This document shows, one piece after another, positions 7,478-15,835 of a DNA stretch of 64,000 nt; the first letter of the stretch is position 1, and every line of letters starts with the position of its first letter. Made by a program: the position numbers and the translations under genes. The notes below the pieces were generated by a model. That model was not told the origin of the DNA. It did not search any database and worked only from the letters and a program-made list of their open reading frames with translations. The DNA lies in the NCBI GenBank assembly GCA_944321515.1, contig CALULO010000004.1:1-64000 (forward strand). The letters are read 5' to 3'. Origin of the DNA: an uncultured Atopobiaceae bacterium (GTDB lineage Bacteria > Actinomycetota > Coriobacteriia > Coriobacteriales > Atopobiaceae).

Positions 7478-8653
7478 ATGCACCGCATCCACTGCATGAA
7501 CAACATCTCCACCGTCGGCACCGACCGGCTCGCAGCGGCGGGCTACGCCTTCACCGATGACGCCGCCGACGCCGACGCATGGCTCGTGCGCAGCGCAAAC
7601 CTCCACGAGATCGAGCTGCCCGAGGGGCTTCTCGCCGTGGCGCGCGCCGGCGCCGGCGTCAACAACATCCCCGTCCAGCGGTGCGCCGAGCGTGGCGTCG
7701 TGGTCTTCAACACGCCGGGCGCGAACGCCAACGCGGTCAAGGAGCTCGTCATCTGCGGCATGCTGCTCGCCTGCCGTGACGTCATCGGCGGCGCCGAGTG
7801 GGTCCACGCCAACAGCGATGACCCCGAGATCGCAAAGAAGGCCGAGAAGGCCAAGAAGCGCTTCGGAGGGTTCGAGCTGGCCGGGCGGCGCGTGGGCGTG
7901 ATCGGCCTCGGCGCCATCGGTGCCAAGGTGGCGGACGCCCTCATCGCGCTGGGGGCCGAGGTCATGGGCTACGACCCTTACCTCTCCATCAACGCCGCCT
8001 GGGGTCTTGACCGTCGCATCGAGCACGTGACTGACCTCAACCAGCTTCTCACCTCCTGCGACTTCGTGACGCTGCACGTACCCGCCACCGACTCCACACG
8101 TGGGATGATCTCGGCCGAGGCCATCTCCCAGATGCGTCACGGGGCGGTGCTGCTCAATTGCGCCCGAGACGTCTTGGTGGACGAGCAGGCCCTTGCCGAG
8201 GCGCTCGACGACGGCAAGATCGCGCGCTACGTGACCGACTTCGCCAACCCGGCGAGCGCCAACATGAGAAACGCCATCGTCCTGCCGCACCTCGGCGCCT
8301 CCACCGGCGAGGCCGAGGACAACTGCGCGATCATGGCCGTCGGTCAGCTGCGCGACTACCTAGAGAACGGCAACATCGCCAACTCGGTCAACTACGGGCG
8401 CGTCGACCTGGGCCCGCTTGTTGAGGGCTCTCGCCTGGCACTCTTCCACGAGAACGTCCAGGGCGTCATCGGGCGCGTCTCGCAGGTTGTGGCCGACTCC
8501 GGCCTCAACATTGAGAACATGAGCAACGTAAGCCGAGGCGCCAACGCCTACACCCTCATCGAGGTCACCGGAGCGGTGTCACCCGAGGTGAGCAGCGCCC
8601 TGACGGCCCTCCCCGACATCCGACGGGTACGCGTCATAACGCCTGCCCCCTAG
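7478..8653 (+). CDS. serA: D-3-phosphoglycerate dehydrogenase with ACT domain
   Basis: This 391-aa 2-hydroxyacid dehydrogenase has the substrate-side AGAGVNNIPVQ, the Rossmann motif GVIGLGAIGAKVADAL (~residues 137-152), catalytic Arg in LLNCARDVLVD, and catalytic His in LPHLGASTGEAE. The last ~75 residues form an ACT domain (GVIGRVSQVVADSGLNIENM), consistent with feedback control by serine. It oxidises 3-phosphoglycerate in the first step of serine synthesis. Where many family members have an acidic residue after DVF, this protein reads TDFANPA. GGAGG precedes the ATG, and serC is immediately upstream. Confidence 0.93.
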   Translation: MHRIHCMNNISTVGTDRLAAAGYAFTDDAADADAWLVRSANLHEIELPEGLLAVARAGAGVNNIPVQRCAERGVVVFNTPGANANAVKELVICGMLLACRDVIGGAEWVHANSDDPEIAKKAEKAKKRFGGFELAGRRVGVIGLGAIGAKVADALIALGAEVMGYDPYLSINAAWGLDRRIEHVTDLNQLLTSCDFVTLHVPATDSTRGMISAEAISQMRHGAVLLNCARDVLVDEQALAEALDDGKIARYVTDFANPASANMRNAIVLPHLGASTGEAEDNCAIMAVGQLRDYLENGNIANSVNYGRVDLGPLVEGSRLALFHENVQGVIGRVSQVVADSGLNIENMSNVSRGANAYTLIEVTGAVSPEVSSALTALPDIRRVRVITPAP

Positions 8654-8676
8654 GAGGCGGCGAGAAGAGCCACAGG

Positions 8677-8705
8677 CCGCCCGGCTGGTTCCGTCCGCCG
8701 GGCGG
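8677..8705 (+). terminator. Terminator-like hairpin after serA
   Basis: A 9-bp GC stem CCGCCCGGC / GCCGGGCGG with an 11-nt loop lies 24 bp after the serA stop and is followed by TCTCGTAT. The T tract is weak. The following 174 bp to the next start contain a possible promoter (TAGTAT near 8830) but no gene. Confidence 0.55.
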
Positions 8706-8879
8706 TCTCGTATGCCGCGGCTTGCCGAGGCCTTCGCCGCTCGCGCACCCGTTGCCGGGCGGGATGCATCTTGCGTTAACATCCCTGCGCGTTGTGCGGA
8801 GGCATCCAAGGCTTGGTTTCGAATTGCGATAGTATGGGTAACTTGGATGGCAGCCGTATCCGTCCGGAGGACCCATAAC

Positions 8880-9614
8880 GTGTCAGAGAGAAGCGAGCGC
8901 ACCAAGACACTCATCAAGAGCATCGCAGACGCCGACGCCGCAGAGCGCCAGGCCTCTGGACGCTCGGACGTCCCCGTGGGGACGTCCGGCAATCCGTCCA
9001 CGCAGATTCTCACCGTGGCCAACGTCATCACGTTCTGTCGTCTAGCCCTCACGATCATCTTCCTCGTGCTCTTTGCGGGCGGCGAGCACCGCTACGAGGC
9101 CCTTGCCTGCTACGTCGTGGCAGCCACCACCGACTTTCTCGACGGGCAGATAGCCCGCCGCACGCAGACCGTGAGCTGGCTCGGCAAGATCATGGACCCG
9201 ATTATGGACCGCGTCCTGCTGTTCACGGGAGTTCTCGGCCTGCTCATCGTGGGTGAGCTGCCGGTCTGGGTGCCCGTCTTCGTCATAGGCCGTGACGTCT
9301 ACCTCGCCCTCGGCGGCATGATCTTGCAGCGCTTCCGTCGCCGCCCCATCGACGTCGCCTACGTGGGCAAGGCGGCCACGGCCCTGCTCATGTTCGGCTT
9401 CTGTGACCTTCTCCTCGGCCTGCCCGAGATGCCGGGCCTGGGCCTGACGGACGCGACCTGGCTGCCGGGGCTCAACGCGGTGCCGAGCGCCCTTGGCATC
9501 CTCTTCGTCTACGCAGGCGTCATCTGCTCCTTTGCGACCGCGGTCGTCTACACGTACCGCGGCGTTCGAATCGTGCGCGAAAGTCGCGCGGGCCGGGCGG
9601 AGGGCGCTCGATGA
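8880..9614 (+). CDS. CDP-alcohol phosphatidyltransferase (CDP-diacylglycerol-glycerol-3-phosphate type)
   Basis: A multi-pass membrane enzyme of 244 aa with the family signature D-G-x2-A-R-x8-G-x3-D-x3-D, read here as DGQIARRTQTVSWLGKIMDPIMD. About five hydrophobic segments follow an N-terminal soluble region of ~45 residues. It transfers a phosphatidyl group from CDP-diacylglycerol to an alcohol acceptor such as glycerol-3-phosphate. I chose GTG at 8880 after CGGAGGACC; an upstream ATG at 8712 adds non-conserved sequence. A second family member (pgsA, 32405) is in the window, so the acceptor here may differ. The stop overlaps the next start. Confidence 0.85.
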   Translation: MSERSERTKTLIKSIADADAAERQASGRSDVPVGTSGNPSTQILTVANVITFCRLALTIIFLVLFAGGEHRYEALACYVVAATTDFLDGQIARRTQTVSWLGKIMDPIMDRVLLFTGVLGLLIVGELPVWVPVFVIGRDVYLALGGMILQRFRRRPIDVAYVGKAATALLMFGFCDLLLGLPEMPGLGLTDATWLPGLNAVPSALGILFVYAGVICSFATAVVYTYRGVRIVRESRAGRAEGAR

Positions 9615-10465
9615 ACGCGCCGCGCAGGGGTGTGCTCCACAACGAGCACGTGCTTCTCGGTGCGCGGTTCAGCGAGGATGATGAGGTCGAGACGCCCCAC
9701 GTGACCTCCTACGCAAACGAGGTGACGCCTGGGGAGGGACTGGAGGGGGCTCTGCTCGCCGACCTCACGGGATGCGCCTACCTGCTTGTAAGCGGCACGT
9801 CCGCCGAGGCGTTTGGGCGCGCGATGCTTGCCGGGCGCAATCTTGCCGTGGGGGACGCGTCGTTCGAGGCGGTGCTTACCGGCGACGGCTCCGTCTGCTC
9901 GGTACCCCTTGCGCTGCGCACGGGAGACACCGAGCTCGTCCTCCTCGACCCCACCGCGCGTGGCGCCGCGCTCGAGGGCTGGGCGCGCTTTCTTGCAAGC
10001 GTGAGCCAGGGCGACGGAGCGCCCCTCGCCGGGGTCGAGGTGGAAGACGCGGGCGACATGCTCGTGCCCCTGCTACTCGCAGGGGCGGCCGCGGAAACGG
10101 TGCTCGCCGACTACGTAGGCTCGCCCGCCGACTTGCCGGTCCCAGGCAGGGTCTCCTCGCTGCATCTTGATGCCATCCCCGCCGTGGTGGCGCGCCTCCC
10201 GCGCGTCGGCGCGACGGCACCTGCCTTCCTCGTGCTCGTTCCGCCGACAAGCGCAAGGATTCTCTGGCGCAGTCTCCTCTCGTTCAGGGAGGTGAGCCCC
10301 GTGGGCTCCGAGGCCGTCCGGGCGCTTACCGAGGGGCTGCCGTGGGGGAGCCTGCTCTTGGGCGAGGGCCCCGCCCGCGCCACGTCGGAAGAGCTCGCTG
10401 GCTGGGGGCTGCTGCGCGCCGGCGAGGGCTATGTGGGCGCGCGCGGGCTTGCGGGACGCGGTTAG
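9611..10465 (+). CDS. GcvT/YgfZ-like folate-binding family protein
   Basis: This 284-aa protein is distantly related to glycine cleavage T-protein and YgfZ. The N-terminus LHNEHVLLGARFSED mimics the T-protein entry (EHxxLGARF), and YLLVSGTSAEAFGRAML matches the conserved VxGxDAxxFL block. The length is shorter than true GcvT (~360 aa), and the second half is weakly conserved, so aminomethyltransferase activity is doubtful. It may instead bind folate in Fe-S maintenance. ATGA overlap with the phosphatidyltransferase gene shows tight translational coupling, an unusual pairing. No other gcv genes are present. Confidence 0.6.
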   Translation: MNAPRRGVLHNEHVLLGARFSEDDEVETPHVTSYANEVTPGEGLEGALLADLTGCAYLLVSGTSAEAFGRAMLAGRNLAVGDASFEAVLTGDGSVCSVPLALRTGDTELVLLDPTARGAALEGWARFLASVSQGDGAPLAGVEVEDAGDMLVPLLLAGAAAETVLADYVGSPADLPVPGRVSSLHLDAIPAVVARLPRVGATAPAFLVLVPPTSARILWRSLLSFREVSPVGSEAVRALTEGLPWGSLLLGEGPARATSEELAGWGLLRAGEGYVGARGLAGRG

Positions 10466-10523
10466 CGCAGGGCTCGTCACCCTTCTCGCCCACCAGGCGA
10501 GAGAGCCCGGGAAGGGAGCAACG

Positions 10524-10904
10524 ATGAAGTACTCTATCAACGCGAAAGACGTGCCGGACGCCTTCGGCCCCTACTCGCAGGGGACCACGGCCGGGCGGCT
10601 TGTCTTTGCGTCCGGTCAGCTCCCGATCTCCCCGCGGGACAGCCACGCCCTGGTGGAGGGCGGGATAGCCGAGCAGACCGAGCGCGTCATAGACATCATC
10701 GAGTCAATTCTCTCCGAGGTGGGCTGCACGCTCGCCGACGTGGCCCAGACCACGGTCTACCTCGCGAGCCTCGCGGACATGGACGCCATGAACGAGGTCT
10801 ATGCGCGCCGCTTCACCACGCCGGCTCCCGCCCGCGCGGTGGTTGGCGTCTCGGAGCTGCCGCTCGGCGCGCTCATCGAGATGGACTGCGTCGCGTGCCG
10901 CTGA
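10524..10904 (+). CDS. ridA: RidA family enamine/imine deaminase
   Basis: This 126-aa protein of the RidA/YjgF/YER057c family has AFGPYSQG, VFASGQLPISP and the C-terminal PARAVVGVSELPLGALIEMDCVA, which includes the conserved Arg and the E/D of the active site. It hydrolyses reactive 2-aminoacrylate-type enamines released by PLP enzymes and so protects amino-acid metabolism. The size is typical. The ATG follows GGGAAGGGAG. It lies 58 bp after the GcvT-like gene and ahead of a probable promoter for the next operon. Confidence 0.92.
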   Translation: MKYSINAKDVPDAFGPYSQGTTAGRLVFASGQLPISPRDSHALVEGGIAEQTERVIDIIESILSEVGCTLADVAQTTVYLASLADMDAMNEVYARRFTTPAPARAVVGVSELPLGALIEMDCVACR

Positions 10905-10912
10905 GGCGCGCT

Positions 10913-10932
10913 ATTATCTAGTGAGTGACTCA
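10913..10932 (+). promoter_or_regulatory. Probable promoter with palindromic operator before the FHA gene
   Basis: A TATTAT -10 element (10913-10918) is followed by TGAGTGACTCA (10922-10932), an 11-bp palindrome that would cover the transcription start. The site sits in the 45-bp gap between ridA and the FHA/MerR operon. No good -35 is visible. The palindrome suggests repressor binding, possibly autoregulation by the downstream MerR-like protein; that is inference. Confidence 0.4.
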
Positions 10933-10949
10933 ATGACGAGGGGAGAGAC

Positions 10950-11375
10950 ATGCCCAATCCCAACACCGGCTCCGGGGCCACAGAGATCTTCCGGATGCCC
11001 GCCGCAGACTCCACGGTGCCCGACCTCATGGGCTCCGCGCGGCCCGCGCACCCCACGCTTACCATTGTGAAGGGGCCGCAGATAGGGGAGACCTTCGAGC
11101 TTGACTCCCGAGAGATCACGCTCGGCCGCGACCCCAAGAACAGCGTCTTCCTGAACGACATGACCGTCTCGCGCCACCACGCCCGCATGGACCTCGCGGG
11201 CGTGTCCGCCGGCATGGCCACAATCGAGGACCTTGGCTCGCTCAACGGCACCTGGGTCGACGGTGCCATCACCTCGCGCGCGAGCCTCAAGGACGGGTCC
11301 ACCATCCAGATCGGCACCTTCCGCATGGTCTTCCACACCAACCAGCGGCCGCGTCGGATAGACACCGAGGCGTAG
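10950..11375 (+). CDS. FHA-domain protein, GarA/OdhI-like
   Basis: A 141-aa protein with one FHA domain (~residues 36-130) containing ITLGRDPKNSVFLNDMTVSRHHARM, the Arg, Ser and His residues that bind phosphothreonine, and LGSLNGTWVDG. The disordered N-terminus has GATEIFRMP with Thr11, which looks like the phospho-acceptor segment of GarA/OdhI (T-x-x-F-R). In actinobacteria such proteins switch 2-oxoglutarate and glutamate enzymes under PknG-type kinases. The immediate downstream neighbour is the FtsR-like MerR gene, which is also the actinobacterial arrangement. GAGGGGAGAG precedes the ATG. Confidence 0.87.
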   Translation: MPNPNTGSGATEIFRMPAADSTVPDLMGSARPAHPTLTIVKGPQIGETFELDSREITLGRDPKNSVFLNDMTVSRHHARMDLAGVSAGMATIEDLGSLNGTWVDGAITSRASLKDGSTIQIGTFRMVFHTNQRPRRIDTEA

Positions 11376-11379
11376 GCTC

Positions 11380-12141
11380 ATGGCCGATGCCGGATACCTG
11401 ACCATCGGCAAGGTCGTCAAGAAGCTGCAGCAGCAGTACCCGGACCTCTCGATTTCCAAGGTGCGCTACCTCCAGGACGAGGGGCTGCTCAACCCCTCGC
11501 GCACGCCGAGCGGCTACCGCCTCTACTCGCAGAGGGACGTTCGCCGCCTCGAGACGATCCTCTACCTGCAGAAGACCCGCTTCCTGCCGCTCTCGGTCAT
11601 CAAGGAGGAGCTCGAGCGCGCCGACTCCGGCCAGACGCCGCTCGAGGCAGTCGGCGCAGGCCTCGGCGCAGACGCCCTCACGCTCGCCTCCGACGACGAG
11701 GAGACCGCCGGCAAGCTCCACCCAATCGACCGCATGCCCGAGCTCCTGGGGGCCTCGGTGAGCTTCGTCCGTCAGCTCTCCGAGGCGGGCGTCATCTCGC
11801 TCACGCGCTCGCCGCACGGACGCGACCTCGTCGACGGGCACGACTTTCCGCTCATCCGCGTCTGTGACGAGCTGCGCCACTTTGGCATCGGCCCCAAGAA
11901 CCTGCGCCAGTACGTCATAGCCGCCAACCGAGAGTCCTCGATGTTCGAACAGGCCCTCGTGGTCTTTGCCCGCAAGGGGGGCGGCGTCGAGATCGAGGAT
12001 ACCGAGGCTGCGCGCCAGCGCTTCGACCAGGCGTTCTCCCGGATGCTCAGCCTCACCAACGCCGTGCGTGACGAGCTCATCGCACGGCGCGTGAAGGAGC
12101 CCTTCGGCAACAATGGAAACGACGACAAGCGCGGCGCATAG
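11380..12141 (+). CDS. ftsR: MerR family regulator, FtsR-like
   Basis: A 253-aa MerR-type protein with the N-terminal winged helix LTIGKVVKKLQQQYPDLSISKVRYLQDEGLLNPSRTPSGYRLYSQRDVRRLETIL. It lacks the Cys metal site of metal sensors. Length, motif LSISKVRYLQDEGL and location 4 bp after a GarA-like FHA gene match the FtsR/Rv1828 group, which in corynebacteria activates cell-division genes. The C-terminal half has a second helical domain with IGPKNLRQYVIAANRE. The orthology call is from context and motif, not a search. It probably forms an operon with apt downstream. Confidence 0.82.
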   Translation: MADAGYLTIGKVVKKLQQQYPDLSISKVRYLQDEGLLNPSRTPSGYRLYSQRDVRRLETILYLQKTRFLPLSVIKEELERADSGQTPLEAVGAGLGADALTLASDDEETAGKLHPIDRMPELLGASVSFVRQLSEAGVISLTRSPHGRDLVDGHDFPLIRVCDELRHFGIGPKNLRQYVIAANRESSMFEQALVVFARKGGGVEIEDTEAARQRFDQAFSRMLSLTNAVRDELIARRVKEPFGNNGNDDKRGA

Positions 12142-12159
12142 GCCCCGCGCAGAAAGTGA

Positions 12160-12702
12160 GTGAGCAGCGTGTCCAGCTTTGACTTCGAGAGCCGCATTGT
12201 CGACATCCCCGACTACCCCGAGCCCGGCGTGGTGTTCAAGGACATCACGCCCCTCTTCGACGACGCGGACGCCCTGCGCGCCGTGGTCGAAGAGCTCTCT
12301 GCGCACTTCGAGGGCGCCGGCATCACCAAGGTCGTCGGCGCCGAGGCGCGCGGGTTCCTCGTGGGCGTCCCGGTGGCCTACCGCCTTGGCTGCGGCTTTG
12401 TGCCCGCTCGCAAGCCCGGCAAGCTCCCGCGCGAGGTCTACTCCGAGACCTACTCGCTTGAGTACGGTACCGACGAGCTGCAGATTCACCGAGACGCCCT
12501 GACGCCGGAGGACCGCGTGCTCATCGTTGACGACCTCGTAGCCACCGGCGGCACCGCCGTCGCCACGGCTCGGCTCGTGGAGCAGTCCGGGGCCGAGGTG
12601 GTCGGCTTTGCCTTCATTCTCGAGCTCACCTTCCTGAACCCGCGCGAGACGATAGCCAAGGAGTGCCCGCAGGAGGTCTTCACCCTCGTCAAGGTGGACT
12701 AG
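12160..12702 (+). CDS. apt: Adenine phosphoribosyltransferase
   Basis: This 180-aa enzyme has the PRPP-binding motif VLIVDDLVATGGTA (~residues 123-136). It also has the APRT-specific entry IVDIPDYPEPGVVFKDITPL and GAEARGFLVGVPVAYRLGCGFVPARKPGKLP. It salvages adenine with PRPP to AMP. The GTG at 12160 gives the full length; a second GTG at 12169 is an alternative with a similar ribosome site. It follows the MerR gene by 18 bp and ends at a strong terminator. Confidence 0.93.
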   Translation: MSSVSSFDFESRIVDIPDYPEPGVVFKDITPLFDDADALRAVVEELSAHFEGAGITKVVGAEARGFLVGVPVAYRLGCGFVPARKPGKLPREVYSETYSLEYGTDELQIHRDALTPEDRVLIVDDLVATGGTAVATARLVEQSGAEVVGFAFILELTFLNPRETIAKECPQEVFTLVKVD

Positions 12703-12737
12703 TCCGCCCGTGGCCGAAGCCGGTCCGACGCGCAGGC

Positions 12738-12769
12738 GGGGCACGCGACAGATGGCGCGTGCCCCTTTC
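12738..12769 (+). terminator. Intrinsic terminator after apt
   Basis: A 10-bp stem GGGGCACGCG / CGCGTGCCCC with an 8-nt loop is followed by TTTCT, 35 bp after the apt stop. Confidence 0.8.
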
Positions 12770-12865
12770 TGTCCGGCTTGGTATCATGGCCTTCGTATGA
12801 ACGTCCCCAGGAGCCGAGAGACGCCGCTTAGAATTAACCACAGGCTTTCGAAAGGACACGTCCAC

Positions 12866-14062
12866 ATGACGCTAAGACACAGAGTCGTTTCCGCAGGGCT
12901 CGTGGCGCTTCTTGCAGCCGGCCCCGCCGTCATTTCACTTGCTCCGTCCGGGGTGGCCATGGCCGACCCGCAGTCAGACCTCGACCAGGCCGCCGCCCAG
13001 CTTGACGCGCTTGGGGCGGAGCTCGCCGGCTACCAGGAGCAGCTCGCGGCAGCCACCACCACCCTGGAGGGCACCGACGTCGAGATTGCCGACAAGCAGG
13101 CGCAGATCGAGCAGACCTCCCAGCAGCTTGAGCAGAAGCGCTCCGAGCTCGGTGCGAACATGAGCAGCTCGTACAAGTCCGGCTCCGAGGGCCTGCTCGA
13201 GTTCATCCTCGGTTCCACGAGCGCCGAGGAGCTCGTGAGCCGCATCTACTACCTCGACAAGGTCTCCGAGCAGCAGGCCGCCAACATTCAGGAGGTTCAG
13301 AGCCTCGCCAGCCAGCTGGAGCAGGAGATGGCCGAGCTCGAGGAGCGCCAGAACACCCAGCAGCAGCAGGTGAGCGACCTCGAGGCCCAGGTGAGCGATT
13401 ACCAGGCACGCGTTGCCGAGGCCACGAGCTACTATGACTCCCTCGATGAGCAGGTGCGCGAGCAGCTCGCCGCCGAGCAGGAGGCCAACTCCAACATCTC
13501 CACCGCCGTCAGCGCCGTGGAGACCAGCCGCGAGCAGCAGGCCGCGACCGAACAGGCCAGCTCTGACTCTGGCGCACAGGCCGGAAGCACGAACGGCGGC
13601 TCCCCAGCAGCCGACTCCACCCAGCAGGAGGAGCCCGCACAGGAGCCCTCTGGCGGCAACGCGAGCACGGGCGGCAGCACGACCGGCGGATCGGGCGGCA
13701 GCCCCTCCTCCGGCAGCAGCGTAGGGTCCGGCCAGGGACTGGCCACCGCCTACGCGCAGATTGGCAAGCCCTACGTCTATGGAGCCACGGGCCCCAACGC
13801 CTTTGACTGCTCGGGCCTCGTCTGCTACTCCTACGGCTACGCCCGTGGGCGAACCACCACCGCCATGATCTCCTCGCTGAAGGCGAGCGGCGACTGGGTG
13901 ACGGACATGAGCCAGCTCCAGGTGGGCGACCTCGTGTTCCCCAACTCCGGGCATGTTGGCATCTACGTGGGCAACGGCAGGATGGTCCACGCGGCCAACC
14001 CCGCCATCGGCGTGGTCGAGGCGCCGGTCTACAGCTTCATCGGCGGCGGATCCTACTACTAG
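12866..14062 (+). CDS. Secreted NlpC/P60 peptidoglycan hydrolase with coiled-coil domain
   Basis: A 398-aa exported protein. A signal peptide with hydrophobic core VVSAGLVALLAAGPAVISL is cut after GVAMA. Long coiled coils rich in Gln and Glu follow (~residues 32-235), then a Ser/Gly/Thr linker. The C-terminal NlpC/P60 domain has catalytic Cys315 in FDCSGLV, His363 in GHVGIYVG and His375. This layout matches PcsB/RipA-like DL-endopeptidases that split daughter cells, with the coiled coil gating activity. The ATG at 12866 has GAAAGGA upstream. TATCAT at 12782-12787 may be its -10. The ClC gene starts 15 bp after the stop. Confidence 0.93.
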   Translation: MTLRHRVVSAGLVALLAAGPAVISLAPSGVAMADPQSDLDQAAAQLDALGAELAGYQEQLAAATTTLEGTDVEIADKQAQIEQTSQQLEQKRSELGANMSSSYKSGSEGLLEFILGSTSAEELVSRIYYLDKVSEQQAANIQEVQSLASQLEQEMAELEERQNTQQQQVSDLEAQVSDYQARVAEATSYYDSLDEQVREQLAAEQEANSNISTAVSAVETSREQQAATEQASSDSGAQAGSTNGGSPAADSTQQEEPAQEPSGGNASTGGSTTGGSGGSPSSGSSVGSGQGLATAYAQIGKPYVYGATGPNAFDCSGLVCYSYGYARGRTTTAMISSLKASGDWVTDMSQLQVGDLVFPNSGHVGIYVGNGRMVHAANPAIGVVEAPVYSFIGGGSYY

Positions 14063-14077
14063 CGGGCGAGCGCCGCA

Positions 14078-15670
14078 GTGGGTGACTCAGAGCAGGGCTC
14101 TGTCGAGAAGAGCCAGGGCCAGGTGGCGCGACGCCTCTCGCGGCGCTTCCAGGTGGCCCTTGTAGGCGAGGGTGCGCTTGTTGGGCTAGCCGCCGGGGCC
14201 GTGGTCACCCTCTACCGTCTGGCGCTCTCTGGTGCAGAGGGTCTGCTGAGGTCCATAACGGCCGCGGCATCGGGACACCCTCTTGCCGTGGCCGGCTGGT
14301 TTATTGTGCTCGCAGTTCTTCTCGCTGTCGTTGGGAGGCTCGTACGCTGGGAGCCCGCTACGTCCGGCTCCGGCATCCCACAGGTTGACGCAGAGGTGGC
14401 GGGCCGCTACGACGCCCCGTGGGCCCGCGTGCTGCCCGCGAAGTTCGCCGAGGGGACGCTTGGCGCGCTCGCAGGCCTCTCGCTGGGCCGCGAGGGCCCC
14501 TCAGTGCAGCTCGGCGGCATGTCCGGCAAGGCGGTCTCGTGTGCCCTCGGGCGCAGAAGGGGAGAGGAGCGGCTGCTTGTCACCTGCGGTGCCGCCGCGG
14601 GCATGTCTGCGGCGTTCCACGCTCCCTTCACCGGCGTCCTCTTTGCCCTCGAGGAGATTCACCGCGAGTTCACCGCGCCCCTCATCATCTCCGTCATGTG
14701 CTCCGCCGTCGTCTCTGACCTCGTCGTGTCCGAGGCCCTCGGCATTCAGCCCGTGATGGCGCTCGCCTTCTCCGCCGACCTCCCGCACCCTGACTACCCG
14801 TTCGTGATCGCGCTGGGACTTGCCTGTGGCGTGCTTGGGGCGCTCCACAACCGCGGCATGTTCATGGCGCAGGACCTCTTCTCCCGCGTGCGCGGTCACG
14901 TGCCCGAGGCTCGTCTCGCGCTCCCGTTCCTGCTTGCCGGCGTCGCGGCCTTTGCGTGGCCGCAGCTCATGTGCGGCGGCGACGCCATCCTCAAGGCCCT
15001 TCTCGCCCCGTCCGCACCCGCCCTCGGCGGCGTGCTCGTGCTGCTTGCGGGAAAGTACGTCTTCACCGCGGTGTGCTTTGGCTCAGGCGCCCCGGGCGGC
15101 ACCCTGTTTCCGCTCGTGGTCATGGGCGGACTCGTAGGAGGGGCCTTTGCGCACGTGTCCGGGCTTGCGCCCGCCTACTTCGCCAACTTCGTAGCGCTTG
15201 GTGTGGCCGGGCTCTTCTCGGGCGTGGTGCGTGCGCCAGTGACCGCGGTGGTTCTCGTCTTCGAGCTCACCGGGTCGCTTGACGCGCTGCTCTCCGTCTC
15301 CATCGTCTCCATCGTGGCCTACGTCACCTCAAGCCTCACGCGCACGGACGCCTTCTACGAGCACCTTCTTGCAGGCCTGCTCGGACGGGAGGGCAACGAT
15401 GCCGCGAAGGCCGAGCGCGGCCGTGGGAAAGAGCTCGGGACCGTGCGGGTCGGCGCGGGAAGCCACCTCGAGGGAATGCTCGTGCGTGAGGTGCCCTGGC
15501 CGGACGGCGCGCGTCTGCTCACGATCGAGCGCGCCGGCACCGAGCTTGCGCCGACGGGGGAGACGCAACTCGACGCCCTTGACGAGCTGCTCTTCATCGT
15601 TGACGCAGACGCCGCGGCCGACGCGAGGCTCAAGCTGCGCCTCATGGGCGAGCCGCGAGCGCGCACGTGA
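14078..15670 (+). CDS. ClC family chloride channel/antiporter with TrkA-C-like domain
   Basis: This 530-aa membrane protein has the three ClC selectivity blocks: GSGIPQV (97-103), GREGPSVQLGG (137-147, with the gating Glu139) and GSGAPGGTLFPLVVMGG. Ten or more hydrophobic helices are expected. The C-terminal ~80 residues (LGTVRVGAGSHLEGMLVREVPWPDGARLLTIERAG) resemble a TrkA-C/RCK_C ligand-binding domain. The gating Glu suggests H+/Cl- exchange rather than a passive channel. The GTG start at 14078 has a weak ribosome site, so the N-terminus is uncertain. It ends upstream of a bidirectional terminator and the candidate dif. Confidence 0.9.
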   Translation: MGDSEQGSVEKSQGQVARRLSRRFQVALVGEGALVGLAAGAVVTLYRLALSGAEGLLRSITAAASGHPLAVAGWFIVLAVLLAVVGRLVRWEPATSGSGIPQVDAEVAGRYDAPWARVLPAKFAEGTLGALAGLSLGREGPSVQLGGMSGKAVSCALGRRRGEERLLVTCGAAAGMSAAFHAPFTGVLFALEEIHREFTAPLIISVMCSAVVSDLVVSEALGIQPVMALAFSADLPHPDYPFVIALGLACGVLGALHNRGMFMAQDLFSRVRGHVPEARLALPFLLAGVAAFAWPQLMCGGDAILKALLAPSAPALGGVLVLLAGKYVFTAVCFGSGAPGGTLFPLVVMGGLVGGAFAHVSGLAPAYFANFVALGVAGLFSGVVRAPVTAVVLVFELTGSLDALLSVSIVSIVAYVTSSLTRTDAFYEHLLAGLLGREGNDAAKAERGRGKELGTVRVGAGSHLEGMLVREVPWPDGARLLTIERAGTELAPTGETQLDALDELLFIVDADAAADARLKLRLMGEPRART

Positions 15671-15746
15671 CGGGCAGCCTTGCCTGAGTAATTGGGACGA
15701 CGGACCTGAGGCGAAGGGCCTCTGCATCCGTCATGCCACGTGCGCG

Positions 15747-15785
15747 AAAAAGGAGGGGCCGCTCCGTCAAGGCTAGAGCGGCCCC
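15747..15785. terminator. Bidirectional terminator between ClC gene and trxB
   Basis: A 10-bp stem GGGGCCGCTC (15755-15764) / GAGCGGCCCC (15776-15785) with an 11-nt loop. On the minus strand it is followed by TCCTTTTT, giving a good T tract for trxB; on plus it is followed by CGTTTGTG. It lies between convergent genes. Confidence 0.8.
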
Positions 15786-15835
15786 CGTTTGTGTCTTGGG
15801 CCTTCACTGGCCCTTTTGTAGATGAGAATGGCTCT

